A stretch of DNA of 64,000 nt from Pseudomonas kairouanensis (GCF_004682055.1 NZ_QUZU01000008.1:119749-183748), one strand, 5' to 3'. Numbered from the stretch's first letter, positions 49,122 to 59,497 are shown. A program made the numbers and translations. The notes: generated by a model from the sequence alone, not told the origin.

Positions 49122-50764
49122 GAAGGTGCGCCGCTGGGTTGAACGGGAGTGGCTGCTGCTTGGGTGGTGCTCATCAGCCACAGACTGCGGATAAAGATCC
49201 AGATCATGGTGAGCATTGCGATAATCGCGATCAGCATGAACACATCGTTGTAGGCCATTACATTCGCCTCACGGGTGGCCGCCGTGGCCAGGCTGCGGAT
49301 GCCCATGAGGTTGCGCAGCTCGGGGTCGGCGATGATACCGCCGTAGGCCGTGCCGCCGCTGCTGACCCGCGCCGCCACACGCGGGTCGAGCAAGGTCAGG
49401 TGTTCGACGATCATGCTGGAATGGAATTTCTCCCGCACAATCTGGAACGTGCCCAGCAACGCGGCGCCAATCAGGCCGCCAAGGTTCTGGCAGATACCGA
49501 ACATCACCGAAAAGCTCACCAGGTTGCGCGGGTTGGTCAGCACGTTCTTGGTACCCAACACCATGGTCGGGCCCAGGAAGAACGTACCGCCGAAGCCTAG
49601 CAGGAACTGGCTGATATACAGGTTCTGCGGCCGGGTCAGGTTGCTGGAGAAACTGTCCATCACTGAGCCCGTGGCCATCAACGCCAGGGAAATCACCAAC
49701 GGCATCAACAGGTGCGCCGGGTTGATGGTCAACGCGCTGACCGCAAGCCCCGCAATCGCCCCAGCCAGCATCACCACATACAGCGTGTGCATCTGCTGGT
49801 AGCTCATGTTCAACATTTGCATGAACCCCACCGCGCCGGTGGACTGCTCCGACAGCACCATGCGAATCAGGATCACCGCCAGCGCCAGGCGGATCATCAC
49901 ACCGCTGCCCAGCCAACGGGTCATCAGCATGGGGTTGGCGCGGTTATGTTCGATGGCCAGGCCGGCCATGATCAGTACCAGGGAGCAGGCCGAGGCCACG
50001 CCGATCCACGGGGCCTCCAACCACCAGTCGATACGCCCCAGGGACAGCACCGCACACAACAGCGCCACGCCGGTGGCGAGCAAGGCGAAGGTCAGGAAGT
50101 CGAGCTTTTCAAAGGTCTTGAAGCGGTCACCCGGCGGCAACTTGAGCAGGAACACGCAACCCAGGCAGATCAGCGCCATGCCCAGTTCGAACAGGTACAG
50201 GCCGCGCCATTCGGCGATTTGCAGCAAGTCCTCAGAGAACAACCGCGCCAGCGGCAACGCCAACTGTGCCGTGCCCAGGCCCAGTACCAGGGCTTTCAAG
50301 CGCCACTTGGCCGGGAACGCCTGGATCATGTAGTACAAGCCCAACGAACTGAGCGCCGCGCCCACCATGCCATGGGCCGCCCGTACGGCAATGGCCGAAC
50401 TGAGGTCGTTGACGAATAAATGCCCAAAGGTCACCAGCGCGTACAGCACCAGGAACACCTCGGTAAACGCCCGCAGCCCGAACTGTTGGCGAAACTTCAC
50501 CAGCAGCAGGTTCATGCACACGTTGGTCATTACGTAGGCGGCGGGCAGCCAGGCCATTTCGGCAGTGGTGGCGCCCAGCGCACCTTGCAGGTATTGCAAG
50601 TTGGCAATCACCAGCGCGTTGCCCAGGCCACCGGTGATTGCCACCAGCACGCCCACCATCGCAAACAGCCAGCGCTTGTACGTAGGGTGCAACGGGGTGG
50701 ACGGCGAACCCGGCAGGCTCGGGCGCTCGTGGGGTTCCCAGGTGTGGGGGGTGTATTTGTTCAT
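49118..50764 (-). CDS. DHA2-family MFS drug transporter (EmrB-like)
   Basis: 548 residues, about 14 membrane spans. The family pattern GNALVIANLQYLQGALGATT after TM1 and the long last loop before TM14 are visible. It is the transporter of the pair with the adaptor at 47976. It likely exports toxic aromatics or antibiotics. No regulator gene is adjacent. Confidence 0.92.
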   Translation of the reverse strand: MNKYTPHTWEPHERPSLPGSPSTPLHPTYKRWLFAMVGVLVAITGGLGNALVIANLQYLQGALGATTAEMAWLPAAYVMTNVCMNLLLVKFRQQFGLRAFTEVFLVLYALVTFGHLFVNDLSSAIAVRAAHGMVGAALSSLGLYYMIQAFPAKWRLKALVLGLGTAQLALPLARLFSEDLLQIAEWRGLYLFELGMALICLGCVFLLKLPPGDRFKTFEKLDFLTFALLATGVALLCAVLSLGRIDWWLEAPWIGVASACSLVLIMAGLAIEHNRANPMLMTRWLGSGVMIRLALAVILIRMVLSEQSTGAVGFMQMLNMSYQQMHTLYVVMLAGAIAGLAVSALTINPAHLLMPLVISLALMATGSVMDSFSSNLTRPQNLYISQFLLGFGGTFFLGPTMVLGTKNVLTNPRNLVSFSVMFGICQNLGGLIGAALLGTFQIVREKFHSSMIVEHLTLLDPRVAARVSSGGTAYGGIIADPELRNLMGIRSLATAATREANVMAYNDVFMLIAIIAMLTMIWIFIRSLWLMSTTQAAATPVQPSGAPS

Positions 50765-50869
50765 TCAGTGACCTAGATGACCCGACCGGGGATGTCGGTA
50801 AAACCATACTCAGAGAGTAGTAAACCTGAGGGGAGTTCATCTTGCCATGTCAGACGATACATTTACTCC

Positions 50870-50972
50870 CTGTAGGAGCGAGCTTGCTCGCGAAGGTCGT
50901 CAACGATAACGCGGGGGGGCCTGGTTGTCCGCGGCGAGCTCTGGTTTTTCGCGAGCAAGCTCGCTCCTACAG
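50870..50972. repeat. REPIN of the second REP class (TGTAGGAGCGAGC)
   Basis: CTGTAGGAGCGAGCTTGCTC and its inverted partner at the other end, 103 bp. The core differs from the GTGGGAGGGGGC class seen elsewhere. Confidence 0.88.
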
Positions 50973-50983
50973 GTGTAGCGCGG

Positions 50984-52447
50984 TTAGATCCAGCCGAGCC
51001 AGCTCCAGTAGGTGGCGGCAAACACCAGCATCAGCCCATAGCCAATCAGCGTCACCAGAATCCCCACCTTGGCAAACTGGCGCGCCGTAAACGTCCCGGT
51101 GCCCAGGCACACCATGTTCTGCGGCGCATTGATCGGCAGGATGAACCCGTAGCTCATCACAAAGCCCAACAGCATGGTCATGCCCAACCGGCTGAAATCC
51201 CCCGGCAAGGTCTGCACCACCGCGATCAGGATCGGCAACAGCGCCGAGGTCAATGCGGTGGCGCTGGCAAAGCCCAGGTGGATCAGGATCAGGAACGCGC
51301 CCAGGATCGCAAACACGCCCAAAGGCCCGACCTGATCCAACCCGGTGTGGGCCACCACGGCAGACCCCAGCCATTGCCCAGCCTGAGTGGTCAGCAATGC
51401 CGTACCCAGGCTGATCCCCACCCCAAACACAATCACCGTGCCCCACGGAATGCGCGACTGCACATCCTTCCAGGTCATCACGCCGATGCCCGGCAGCAGC
51501 AAGAACACCAAACCGGCGTAGGTGGTCGAGGTGGTGTCGAAGGTGTGCAGGCGCCCTTCGGTGGCCCATGCCAACAGCAGCAGCACGGACACGGTCAGCA
51601 GGCGTTTCTGTGGCCCGGTCATGGGGCCGATATCCACCAACGACTGGGCCACCGCTTCCTTACCGCCAGGAATGCTGTCGGTCTCTGGTGGCAGCAGCTT
51701 GAGCACCAGGAACAACAACACCGCCGACATGATCAGCGCCCACGGTGCCCCGGCGATCAGCCAGTCGATCCACGACACGCGCTGGCCGAGCATCTTGTCC
51801 ATAAAGCCCACGGTCAGCAGGTTCTGGGCGGCGGCGGTCTGAATGCCGACGTTCCAGAGGCTGGTGCCCTGGGCCACGACGATCATGATCCCTGCGGCGA
51901 TGTTGGAGCGCTTGTCCACGCCGAACGCGGCAATCACCCCCATCATGATCGGCACCACACAGGCACTGCGCGCCGTGGCGCTGGGCACCACCAGGCTCAA
52001 CAGGATGGTTACCGCAATCGCCCCCAGCAGAATGCGCCGGGTGCTGGTGCCCACACGGCTCAGGGTCACCAGCGCGATACGCCGGTCCAGCCCGGTATGG
52101 GTCATGGCCGCCGCGATAAACAACGCACCCGCCACCAGCGCCAGCGCCGGGTTGGAAAACCCGGTGAGCGCCATGCTGATGGCCGGGCTGGTGCCGATCA
52201 AATGCGTGGGGTCTTGCAGCGACGGCGCGGTGCCGAGCAAAAACGCCATCAAGGACGTGATCATGATCGCGCTGGCCTCATAGGAGACCGCCTCGGTGAT
52301 CCACACCACCACGGCAAACGCGAGGATCGCCAGCATACGGTGTCCGGCCACCGGCAAATCCGCCGGCAATGGCAACAGCAGCACGCCGCTCATCACCAGC
52401 ACGGCGATCACCAGGCCCAGGGGTAATTTAAAGGATGCCGCGCTCAT
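50984..52447 (-). CDS. DASS/SLC13-family divalent anion transporter
   Basis: 487 residues, about 12 membrane spans, with the two SNT-like reentrant regions (SATARSACVVPIMMGVIAAF and INAPQNMVCLGTG). It probably imports dicarboxylates or sulfate with Na+. Start ATG 52447; the longer ORF start runs through the REPIN and is rejected. Confidence 0.9.
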   Translation of the reverse strand: MSAASFKLPLGLVIAVLVMSGVLLLPLPADLPVAGHRMLAILAFAVVVWITEAVSYEASAIMITSLMAFLLGTAPSLQDPTHLIGTSPAISMALTGFSNPALALVAGALFIAAAMTHTGLDRRIALVTLSRVGTSTRRILLGAIAVTILLSLVVPSATARSACVVPIMMGVIAAFGVDKRSNIAAGIMIVVAQGTSLWNVGIQTAAAQNLLTVGFMDKMLGQRVSWIDWLIAGAPWALIMSAVLLFLVLKLLPPETDSIPGGKEAVAQSLVDIGPMTGPQKRLLTVSVLLLLAWATEGRLHTFDTTSTTYAGLVFLLLPGIGVMTWKDVQSRIPWGTVIVFGVGISLGTALLTTQAGQWLGSAVVAHTGLDQVGPLGVFAILGAFLILIHLGFASATALTSALLPILIAVVQTLPGDFSRLGMTMLLGFVMSYGFILPINAPQNMVCLGTGTFTARQFAKVGILVTLIGYGLMLVFAATYWSWLGWI

Positions 52448-52592
52448 GGGGGTGCTCCAAGGCTCTAAATCAAGCCTTGAGCATGGCGCAGATCGCCGCA
52501 GGGGGTGTTGACGGGTATCAATCGGTTCTGAGGTGGAGAGTGCTTTTGTGGGGCTTGTGGTGTACTCAAAGTGCTCAGCCTGACGCAGATCC

Positions 52593-52686
52593 AAATGTGG
52601 GAGCGGGCTTGCTCGCGAAAGCGGTGGTTCAGTAATGAATGTGTTGACTGACACGCCGCATTCGCGAGCAAGCCCGCTCCCACATT
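52593..52686. repeat. REPIN between DASS and kinase genes
   Basis: GTGGGAGCGGGCTTGCTCGC pair, 94 bp. Confidence 0.88.
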
Positions 52687-52708
52687 GGATTGGGTTTACA
52701 GGGTAAGT

Positions 52709-54037
52709 TCAGCCGAGCAACTGGCTCAATACGGCCCGCAACTTGCCGGGTTTTACCGGTTTGTTCAGCAACGGTGCTTCCAGGCGGCGCAACGCCCGGC
52801 GGCATTGGTCGGTGCGGTCGGCGGTGATGATCACCGCCGGGATCTTGCACGCGAACTGCTCGCGCAGGTGCTTGACCACATCGCAGCCCACCACCCCATG
52901 GTCCAGGTGATAGTCCGCCAGGATCAACTCCGGCGCCCTGCCCTGCAACGCCGCCATCGCGCCAGCCTCATCGGTGGCCGTGAGCACTTCGCAACCCCAC
53001 TGCCCAAGCAACGCGCTCATGCTTTCAAGGATGCTGGTCTCGTTGTCGATCACCAGCAACCGCCGCCCCGGCAGTGGGTTGCCGGTGCTCGGTTGCACCG
53101 GCAGTTGGCTGATGGGCAGCGGCATTTCGGCGCTCAGGGGCACCTCGATACTGAACATCGAGCCCCGCCCCGGCCAGGAACGCACGACAATCGGGTAGCC
53201 AAGGATCTCGGCGATGCGCTCCACAATCGCCAACCCCAGCCCCACGCCCTTGCGATCCGCGGCGCGGCCCACATCCAGCTGGTTGAACTCCAGAAAGATC
53301 GCCTCCAGCCGATCCGCTGCAATCCCGCGCCCGGTGTCCCACACTTCCAGGCGCAGGCATTCACCTCGACGTCGTGCTCCGAGCAGGATGCAACCTTCGT
53401 CGGTGTAGCGGCAGGCATTGCTCAAGAAGTTACGCAGAATCCGCGTCAACAGCCGCAAGTCGGTACGCACGGCATAGCGCCCCATGTGCACCCGCAGGTT
53501 CAACCCCGCCGCCTGGGCCACCGATTGAAACTCCGAGACCAGCGGCGCAAACACTTCATCCAGGCGATACAGGGCCACATCCGGCTTAACCGCCGCCTGG
53601 TCTAGCCGCGAGATATCCAGCAGATCGGTGAGTAAATCCTCGGCGCCTTCCAGCGCTTGGTGCGTGCGCTCCACCAACACCTGTTCGACCTCGGGCAACT
53701 GCCGCTCACGCAAGGTGGCGATCAGCAAACGTGCGGCGTTGAGCGGTTGCAGCAGGTCATGGCTGGCGGCAGCGAGGTATTTATCCTTGCTGCGGTTGGC
53801 CGCCTCGGCGGCATCGCGGGCGGCGCGCAGGTTGAGGTTGGCTTCCAGCAATTCATCGGTGCGGGCGGCAACGCGCTGCTCCAGCTCGTCGTTGAGGCGG
53901 ATATAGCGCTTGCGCTCGGCCTCCAGCTCATCGAGCCGTGCGGTCAGCTCCGGGTAGTGGCTCTTGCGTGCCGACTGGTCCCCCAGCCCCAACAGGGCCG
54001 ACAGCGCCCGCTGCTGGTCGTCAGAGTGCTTCGCCAT
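52709..54037 (-). CDS. Cytosolic hybrid histidine kinase/response regulator without sensor domain
   Basis: 442 residues. A coiled-coil (about 28-85) leads to a HisKA domain with His93 in AASHDLLQPLN, an HATPase (N-box NFLSNACRYTDEG, G1 WDTGRGI, G2 GVGLGLAIVERI), and a C-terminal receiver with Asp375 in LILADYHLDHG and Lys426. No membrane span or sensory domain is present, so it probably gets input from a partner protein. Its start overlaps the ErcA-like gene by 17 bases. This resembles the ErcS-type kinases of Pseudomonas ethanol oxidation control. Confidence 0.9.
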   Translation of the reverse strand: MAKHSDDQQRALSALLGLGDQSARKSHYPELTARLDELEAERKRYIRLNDELEQRVAARTDELLEANLNLRAARDAAEAANRSKDKYLAAASHDLLQPLNAARLLIATLRERQLPEVEQVLVERTHQALEGAEDLLTDLLDISRLDQAAVKPDVALYRLDEVFAPLVSEFQSVAQAAGLNLRVHMGRYAVRTDLRLLTRILRNFLSNACRYTDEGCILLGARRRGECLRLEVWDTGRGIAADRLEAIFLEFNQLDVGRAADRKGVGLGLAIVERIAEILGYPIVVRSWPGRGSMFSIEVPLSAEMPLPISQLPVQPSTGNPLPGRRLLVIDNETSILESMSALLGQWGCEVLTATDEAGAMAALQGRAPELILADYHLDHGVVGCDVVKHLREQFACKIPAVIITADRTDQCRRALRRLEAPLLNKPVKPGKLRAVLSQLLG

Positions 54038-55184
54038 AGACGACCTCGACGTCACGCTGGCTCGACTCCCGAGGGTTGGTGAGGATGCACGGGTCATCCA
54101 TTGCATGCTCGGACAAAAACGGAATATCCGCCACGCGCACGCCATGCAGGCCAAGGGTTTCATGAAAGCCAATGGCGTGCTTCAACGCAATCAGGTGGTC
54201 CACCAGCCGCCCGCAGATCTGCCGGTGATTGAGGCCCCGGCAGTCAATGCCAAAGGTCTCGGCAATCACCTTGAAGCGCTCCGGCGCCGAGTTGTAATTG
54301 AACGCCACCACATGCTCCACCAGCACGGCGTTGCACAGGCCATGGGGCAGGTCGAGAAAGCCCCCCAGGCTATGGGACATGGCGTGCACCGCCCCCAGGA
54401 TCGCGTTGGAAAACGCCAACCCCGCCTGCATGCTGCCCAACATGATCTTCTCGCGCAGGGCAATGTCGCTGGGGTTGGCAATCATCTGCACCAGGTTGCC
54501 GTTGATCAGGCGCATGGCTTCCAGCGCATGGGGATCGGTGAGCGGACCGTGGCCGGTGGACACGAACGCCTCGATGGCATGCACCAGCGCATCGATACCG
54601 GTACAGGCCGACAGGAACGGGTCCATGCTGGCGGTGGTTTCCGGGTCGATCAACGACACATCCGGCACCACCGCCTTGCTGACGATGGAGAATTTCATAC
54701 GTTCCTGCTGGTTGGAGATGATCACGAACTGGGACACATCCGCCGAAGTGCCAGCGGTGGTCGGGATCAGGATCAGCGGCGGGCTGGGCACGCGAATCGT
54801 GTCCACTCCTTCGAATTCCAGGATGCTGCGCCCATGGGCGACCACGATGCCGATGGCCTTGCCGCAGTCCATGGGGCTGCCGCCGCCGATGGCGACGATC
54901 ACGTCACAGTGGTTTTCGCGGTAGACCTCGGCGCCGGTCATCACCTCTTCGACGCGGGGATTGGGGGACACGGCGCTGTACAGGCAGTAGTCGATGCCGA
55001 TGGCTTGCAGGCTGGCTTCCACATCGGCGACCCAGCCGGCGGCGATAACGCCGGGGTCGCTGACCACCAGCACCTTGCGCGCGCCGAAGGTCTTGGCGTA
55101 GTTGCCGACGTTGTGCCGGCAGCCGGCACCAAAGATGATTTCAGGAGAGACGAATTTACGCAGTTGGCTCAGAGTCTGGCTCAT
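54021..55184 (-). CDS. ercA: Iron-containing alcohol dehydrogenase-like protein (ErcA)
   Basis: 387 residues. NAD-binding GGGSPMDCGKAIG, TTAGTSADVSQF, and metal ligands Asp/His in TGIDALVHAIEAF and His in SHSLGGFLDLPHGLCNA. The ErcA subgroup is involved in regulating PQQ ethanol oxidation in P. aeruginosa; the coupled kinase and nearby exa genes support this. It could also act as an ordinary alcohol dehydrogenase. Confidence 0.85.
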   Translation of the reverse strand: MSQTLSQLRKFVSPEIIFGAGCRHNVGNYAKTFGARKVLVVSDPGVIAAGWVADVEASLQAIGIDYCLYSAVSPNPRVEEVMTGAEVYRENHCDVIVAIGGGSPMDCGKAIGIVVAHGRSILEFEGVDTIRVPSPPLILIPTTAGTSADVSQFVIISNQQERMKFSIVSKAVVPDVSLIDPETTASMDPFLSACTGIDALVHAIEAFVSTGHGPLTDPHALEAMRLINGNLVQMIANPSDIALREKIMLGSMQAGLAFSNAILGAVHAMSHSLGGFLDLPHGLCNAVLVEHVVAFNYNSAPERFKVIAETFGIDCRGLNHRQICGRLVDHLIALKHAIGFHETLGLHGVRVADIPFLSEHAMDDPCILTNPRESSQRDVEVVYGEAL

Positions 55185-55288
55185 TGGAAAGCCTGTTTTT
55201 ATTATTTTGGAAGAATGCGCTCCACACTAACCGATCCGGCCGCGAATGCAATCAGACCAAAGAGGCATCCTTCCGACAGCTCCCGAGA

Positions 55289-55360
55289 TCAACGGCTGGC
55301 GAAGTACATGGTCACTTCAAAGCCGATACGCAGGTCGGTAAACGCGGGTTTGGTCCACAT
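55289..55360 (-). CDS. pqqA: PQQ precursor peptide PqqA, orphan copy
   Basis: 23 codons starting [16 protein letters not shown] and ending MYFASR. It has the strictly conserved Glu15 and Tyr19 (E-x-x-x-Y), the residues that PqqE joins to make pyrroloquinoline quinone. An AGAGGA ribosome site lies about 8 bases before the ATG. No pqqB-F gene is in the window, so this would be a separate precursor copy close to the quinoprotein genes that use PQQ. It shares a strand with ercA (105 bases downstream) and could be in its transcript. Confidence 0.85.
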   Translation of the reverse strand: MWTKPAFTDLRIGFEVTMYFASR

Positions 55361-55484
55361 GGGGCGTTCCTCTTGTTGTGCCGGTAGATTCCGGTTTGGT
55401 CATTAAGGCATGGGGGGTTGAGGGGGTGAATGGTACTTTCGAAGGAGTTGGCTGCATGCATTAGTCTCAGGCACACAGAGATCC

Positions 55485-55577
55485 AAATGTGGGAGGGGGC
55501 TTGCTCCCGATGAGGGTGTGTCAGTTGATACATCTGTGACTGACACACCGCTATCGGGAGCAAGCCCCCTCCCACAG
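55485..55577. repeat. REPIN between pqqA and aldehyde dehydrogenase genes
   Basis: GTGGGAGGGGGCTTGCTCCC pair, 93 bp, upstream of pqqA and 25 bases after the exaC stop. Confidence 0.88.
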
Positions 55578-55601
55578 TTGATTGCATTTCAAGTCCAGAA
55601 G

Positions 55602-57122
55602 TTAGAAGAACCCGAGCGGATTGATGTCGTAGCTCACCAGCAGGTTCTTGGTCTGCTGGTAGTGATCCAACATCATCTTGTGGTTCTCACGCCCCACACC
55701 GGATTTCTTGTAGCCACCAAACGCCGCATGCGCGGGGTACAGGTGGTAGCAGTTGGTCCACACCCGACCCGCCTTGATCGCCCGGCCCATGCGGTAGGCA
55801 CGGTTGATGTCGCGGGTCCACAGGCCGGCGCCGAGGCCGAATTCGCTGTCGTTGGCAATCGCCAGGGCTTCGGCTTCGTCCTTGAAGGTGGTAATGCCCA
55901 CCACCGGGCCGAAGATTTCTTCCTGGAACACGCGCATCTTGTTGTGGCCCTTGAGCAGGGTTGGCTGGATGTAATAGCCGCTGGACAGGTCGCCCTCCAA
56001 GCGCTCGGCCGCACCGCCGGTGAGCAGCACCGCGCCTTCCTGCTTGGCGATTTCAAGGTAGGAGAGGATTTTGTCGTACTGCTGTTCCGACGCCTGGGCA
56101 CCCACCATGGTCTCGGTGTTCAGCGGGTTGCCGCGCTTGATCTTGACGATCTTCTGCATCACCACCTTCATGAAGTCGTCATAGATCGACTCCTGCACCA
56201 GCGCCCGCGATGGGCAGGTGCACACTTCGCCCTGGTTGAAAAACGCCAATACCAAACCTTCGGCGGCCTTTTCGATGAACTGTGGCTCGGCCTGCATGAT
56301 GTCTTCAAAGAAAATGTTCGGCGACTTGCCGCCCAGTTCCACGGTGGACGGAATGATGTTCTCGGCCGCCGCATGCATGATGTGCGCGCCCACTGGGGTG
56401 GAGCCGGTAAAGGCGATTTTGGCGATACGCTTGCTGGTGGCCAACGCCTCCCCTGCTTCGCGGCCAAAGCCTTGCACAATGTTGAGCACACCCGGCGGCA
56501 ACAGGTCATTGATCAGTTCGGCAAACACCATGATCGACAGCGGGGTCTGCTCGGCGGGTTTAAGCACGATGCAGTTACCAGCGGCCAGTGCAGGCGCGAG
56601 TTTCCAGGCGGCCATCAGCAGCGGAAAGTTCCAAGGGATAATCTGCCCGACCACGCCCAAAGGCTCATGGAAGTGATAGGCGGCGGTCAGTTCGTTGATC
56701 TCGGCGGCGCCGCCTTCCTGGGCGCGGATGCAACCGGCGAAATAACGGAAGTGATCAGCCGCCAAAGGCACGTCGGCATTGAGGGTTTCGCGCACAGCCT
56801 TGCCGTTGTCCCAGGTTTCGGCCACGGCCAGCACTTCAAGGTTTTGCTCGATGCGGTCGGCGATTTTCAACAGCACCAGGGCGCGGTCCTGTGCCGAGGT
56901 TTTGCCCCAGGCGTCAGCGGCGGCGTGGGCGGCATCGAGGGCCTTGTCGATATCGGCGGCGCTGGAGCGCGGGAATTCGGCGATGACTTCACCGGTGACC
57001 GGCGATGTATTGGTGAAGTAGTTGCCGTCGATGGGCGCGACAAATTCACCGCCGATGTAATTGCCATAACGGGCCTTGAAGCTGACGATGGCGCCGGGGG
57101 TGCCAGGTTGGGCGTAGATCAT
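55602..57122 (-). CDS. exaC: NAD-dependent aldehyde dehydrogenase ExaC
   Basis: 506 residues. Catalytic Cys in [11 protein letters not shown], Glu in VELGGKSPN, Asn in IPWNFPLLM. It oxidises acetaldehyde from ethanol oxidation to acetate in the cytosol; P. aeruginosa ExaC and P. putida PedI are the models. It is the last in the minus-strand series cytochrome-SoxYZ-metallohydrolase-ExaC (38 bases after the metallohydrolase gene). Confidence 0.93.
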   Translation of the reverse strand: MIYAQPGTPGAIVSFKARYGNYIGGEFVAPIDGNYFTNTSPVTGEVIAEFPRSSAADIDKALDAAHAAADAWGKTSAQDRALVLLKIADRIEQNLEVLAVAETWDNGKAVRETLNADVPLAADHFRYFAGCIRAQEGGAAEINELTAAYHFHEPLGVVGQIIPWNFPLLMAAWKLAPALAAGNCIVLKPAEQTPLSIMVFAELINDLLPPGVLNIVQGFGREAGEALATSKRIAKIAFTGSTPVGAHIMHAAAENIIPSTVELGGKSPNIFFEDIMQAEPQFIEKAAEGLVLAFFNQGEVCTCPSRALVQESIYDDFMKVVMQKIVKIKRGNPLNTETMVGAQASEQQYDKILSYLEIAKQEGAVLLTGGAAERLEGDLSSGYYIQPTLLKGHNKMRVFQEEIFGPVVGITTFKDEAEALAIANDSEFGLGAGLWTRDINRAYRMGRAIKAGRVWTNCYHLYPAHAAFGGYKKSGVGRENHKMMLDHYQQTKNLLVSYDINPLGFF

Positions 57123-57160
57123 GGTGAGGCCTCTGTTTGTTGTGGGTGTTGTAGGTGTTG

Positions 57161-58093
57161 TCAGGGCTGGATGCGTGACATCTGCGCACGCTCGTACTGC
57201 GGGTACAGATGGGTCACGCTGCGGGTCAGTTCGTAGCGGCTGAGGTTGATCGGCGCAAAGCGTTCAGGTATCGGGCTTCGGATCATCTCGGGCATATCGC
57301 TGCCTTGTGCCGCGCCCTCGCGCAGCAACTGATCGAGCCAGGTGAGGTAGTCGCGCATTTGTTCAAACGGCTTCGCATCGGAGGCAATGGGGCCGTGGCC
57401 GGGCACCACCAGGGCCCAGGGCAAGCCTTGCAGGGTGGCGATATCTGCCAGCCAAATCGGCAGGCCCGGTGAGTTTGGGGTGGTCAGTGCACGCTGGTAA
57501 AACACCAGGTCCCCGGCAAACAGCACACCGGTCTTCTGGTCGAGGATCGCCAAATCGGCGCCCGTGTGCCCCCGCAGTTGCAGCAGTTGCAGGTCATGGC
57601 TGCCAAAGGTCATGACCCCCGGCTGCACGACTTCGCTGGGCAGCACCACTTCAGTGCCGCGCATCCAGTCACCGACCAGGCGGTACAGGTTCTCGGCCAT
57701 GCCGTCACCCTGCTGGTGCAGCAAGTCCTGGGTGCCCGCCAAGGCGCCGATGGGGACATCCTTGAAGGCTTGGTTACCCAGCGCGTGATCGGGATGGTGA
57801 TGGGTCAGCAGTACCTGGATCACTGGCTTGTCGGTCACGCGGGCAATGGCTTGGCGCAGAGCTTCGCCGTAGCGTTTGGACGGCCCGGTGTCGATCACCA
57901 CCACGCCGGCCTCGGTGACGATAAACCCGACATTGACGATATTGCCGCCATTGTCCTTGGCGAAGTTGTCGGTGCTGCCTTCCAGCAGCCAGGTGTTGTC
58001 GGCGATCAAACGGGGTTTCAAGCCGTAGTCCAACTCGGCCAGCACCGGCAGGCTCAGCATCAGCAACCACAGCAAAATCCAGCGCTGGTTCAT
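57161..58093 (-). CDS. Quinoprotein relay system zinc metallohydrolase
   Basis: 310 residues: signal peptide to LPVLA, then a metallo-beta-lactamase fold with the zinc motif [18 protein letters not shown] and PGHGP. In the family (relay system metallohydrolase 1) it accompanies PQQ dehydrogenases, and it overlaps the SoxYZ-like gene by four bases. The exact role is not known to me. Confidence 0.88.
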   Translation of the reverse strand: MNQRWILLWLLMLSLPVLAELDYGLKPRLIADNTWLLEGSTDNFAKDNGGNIVNVGFIVTEAGVVVIDTGPSKRYGEALRQAIARVTDKPVIQVLLTHHHPDHALGNQAFKDVPIGALAGTQDLLHQQGDGMAENLYRLVGDWMRGTEVVLPSEVVQPGVMTFGSHDLQLLQLRGHTGADLAILDQKTGVLFAGDLVFYQRALTTPNSPGLPIWLADIATLQGLPWALVVPGHGPIASDAKPFEQMRDYLTWLDQLLREGAAQGSDMPEMIRSPIPERFAPINLSRYELTRSVTHLYPQYERAQMSRIQP

Positions 58094-58869
58094 GGGATGG
58101 CTGCCTCGAACTGGCTGCCACTGGTATCCCGCAGGGTCAGGCGCAGGGTCGGGGGCATGGGCAGGTTCGTGGGCAGGTTCGTGGGTAAACCGCCTTCGAT
58201 ATCGAAGGCCAGGTTGGGGTTTTCGCTGACCGCGGGAAACAGCTCCAGGCGCGCCAACAGCCGGTTATCGGCGCCGCGCAGCTCGGCCTGGTTGATAAAG
58301 AATTCAGGAATGCCGCTGACCATGCCGTTGTCCATGGGGTGAGCGACTTGCACCTTGACGCGGCTGAATTCGGCACGAGGGTAACGCCCACCGAACACTT
58401 CACCCAAGTGTTCCTCCCACCCCGGCTGGGTGCGCACCACGCTGGGCGCGGTGCAACCGCCTCCTGCAGCCTCGATCAGGGTGGAGCCGATATGCCACAG
58501 CCCATCCCTGGTCAACACCGCCGCACGCAGCGGCGTGGCTTGCTCGATGCGAATGCGCAGCGACAACCACGGCAACACGCGGTCCACCGGCTGGAAGTCG
58601 ACAATCTGTGGCAGCGGGTTCAGTTCGGCCCAGGCGAGGATCTTGACCACCTCGCCCTTGAAGGCGCGGGCATCGATTTCCAGCGGCACCTGGCGCGCGT
58701 CCTCGGCGAACGGCGGCGCCAGCACCTTTACACGCTCATCGAACACAAACGGCGCATTGGCCAGCAGGCGCTGGTGGTAATACGCCCACATCACCGAGGG
58801 CACCGGGTCGACGGGCGCGCCCCAGGCGAGCATCGGCACACAACAGGCCCACAGCCCGATCAGCCGCAC
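58090..58869 (-). CDS. Quinoprotein dehydrogenase-associated SoxYZ-like carrier protein
   Basis: 259 residues. Signal peptide to WGA, a SoxY-like part with the carrier Cys in AAGGGCTAPSVV, and a SoxZ-like C-terminal part (VQVAHPMDNGM, LRLTLRDTSGS). It is typically found with PQQ dehydrogenases and the relay metallohydrolase. GTG start with GAGGAG, three bases after the cytochrome stop. Confidence 0.88.
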   Translation of the reverse strand: MRLIGLWACCVPMLAWGAPVDPVPSVMWAYYHQRLLANAPFVFDERVKVLAPPFAEDARQVPLEIDARAFKGEVVKILAWAELNPLPQIVDFQPVDRVLPWLSLRIRIEQATPLRAAVLTRDGLWHIGSTLIEAAGGGCTAPSVVRTQPGWEEHLGEVFGGRYPRAEFSRVKVQVAHPMDNGMVSGIPEFFINQAELRGADNRLLARLELFPAVSENPNLAFDIEGGLPTNLPTNLPMPPTLRLTLRDTSGSQFEAAIP

Positions 58870-58872
58870 GGG

Positions 58873-59334
58873 TTACTCCTCGACGTGCACGCTGTCGAGG
58901 TAGGTGCGCACTGCCCACAGCGCTTCCTGGCTCAGGTAGTCGGCCATTTTCGGCATGTACACCCGGCCATCGCGCACCGCACCGTGGCGAACCCGCTCCA
59001 CAAACCATTCATCGCCGGCGTCGCCAGCATCCAGCATGCGCAGGTCCGGCGCGATACCGCCGGACTTGGCCTCCAGGCCATGGCAAGCCGCGCAGTTCTG
59101 GTTATAGGCCGAGGCACCGACCTCCACGGCCTTGTCGTGTTCGGCCGTGGTGCGATACGGGTTGGTGGCAGCCCAGCCGTCACCGTCCAGCGGCATACCG
59201 GCGTCCTTGATCGGGGTGAGGCCCTTGGTTTCGACGGCGGTGGGCGTCACGTTGCCGTGTGCCCAGACCGAACCTGCGCTGATGGCGCCGGCCAGCAGGC
59301 AGGCGGTGATCAAGGCGTTGCGTTTTGTTGTCAT
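58873..59334 (-). CDS. pedF: Cytochrome c550, electron acceptor of the quinoprotein alcohol dehydrogenase
   Basis: 153 residues: signal peptide to VWA, a single heme motif CAACH (Cys-Ala-Ala-Cys-His) and the axial Met in VYMPKMADYLS. Homologous to ExaB/PedF, which takes electrons from ExaA in the periplasm. Divergent from exaA. Confidence 0.93.
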   Translation of the reverse strand: MTTKRNALITACLLAGAISAGSVWAHGNVTPTAVETKGLTPIKDAGMPLDGDGWAATNPYRTTAEHDKAVEVGASAYNQNCAACHGLEAKSGGIAPDLRMLDAGDAGDEWFVERVRHGAVRDGRVYMPKMADYLSQEALWAVRTYLDSVHVEE

Positions 59335-59497
59335 TATTTTTCCCTCAGGATTGCACGCAAAACCTCTTGGCAGAGGCTATGGCAACCATCTTAGGAAGCA
59401 CGCTGCCGCACCCGTATGCTGCTTTGGTGGTCGGGTTCTCATCCGTTGGTAGCAGGCCTTGTGGGGCAGTGCTAAATCAGAGGCGGTTCGGGAAATT

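Noticed and set aside
52448..52654. N-terminal extension of the DASS transporter through the REPIN
   Set aside because: The extra residues are REP-encoded and the membrane protein starts naturally at ATG 52447.
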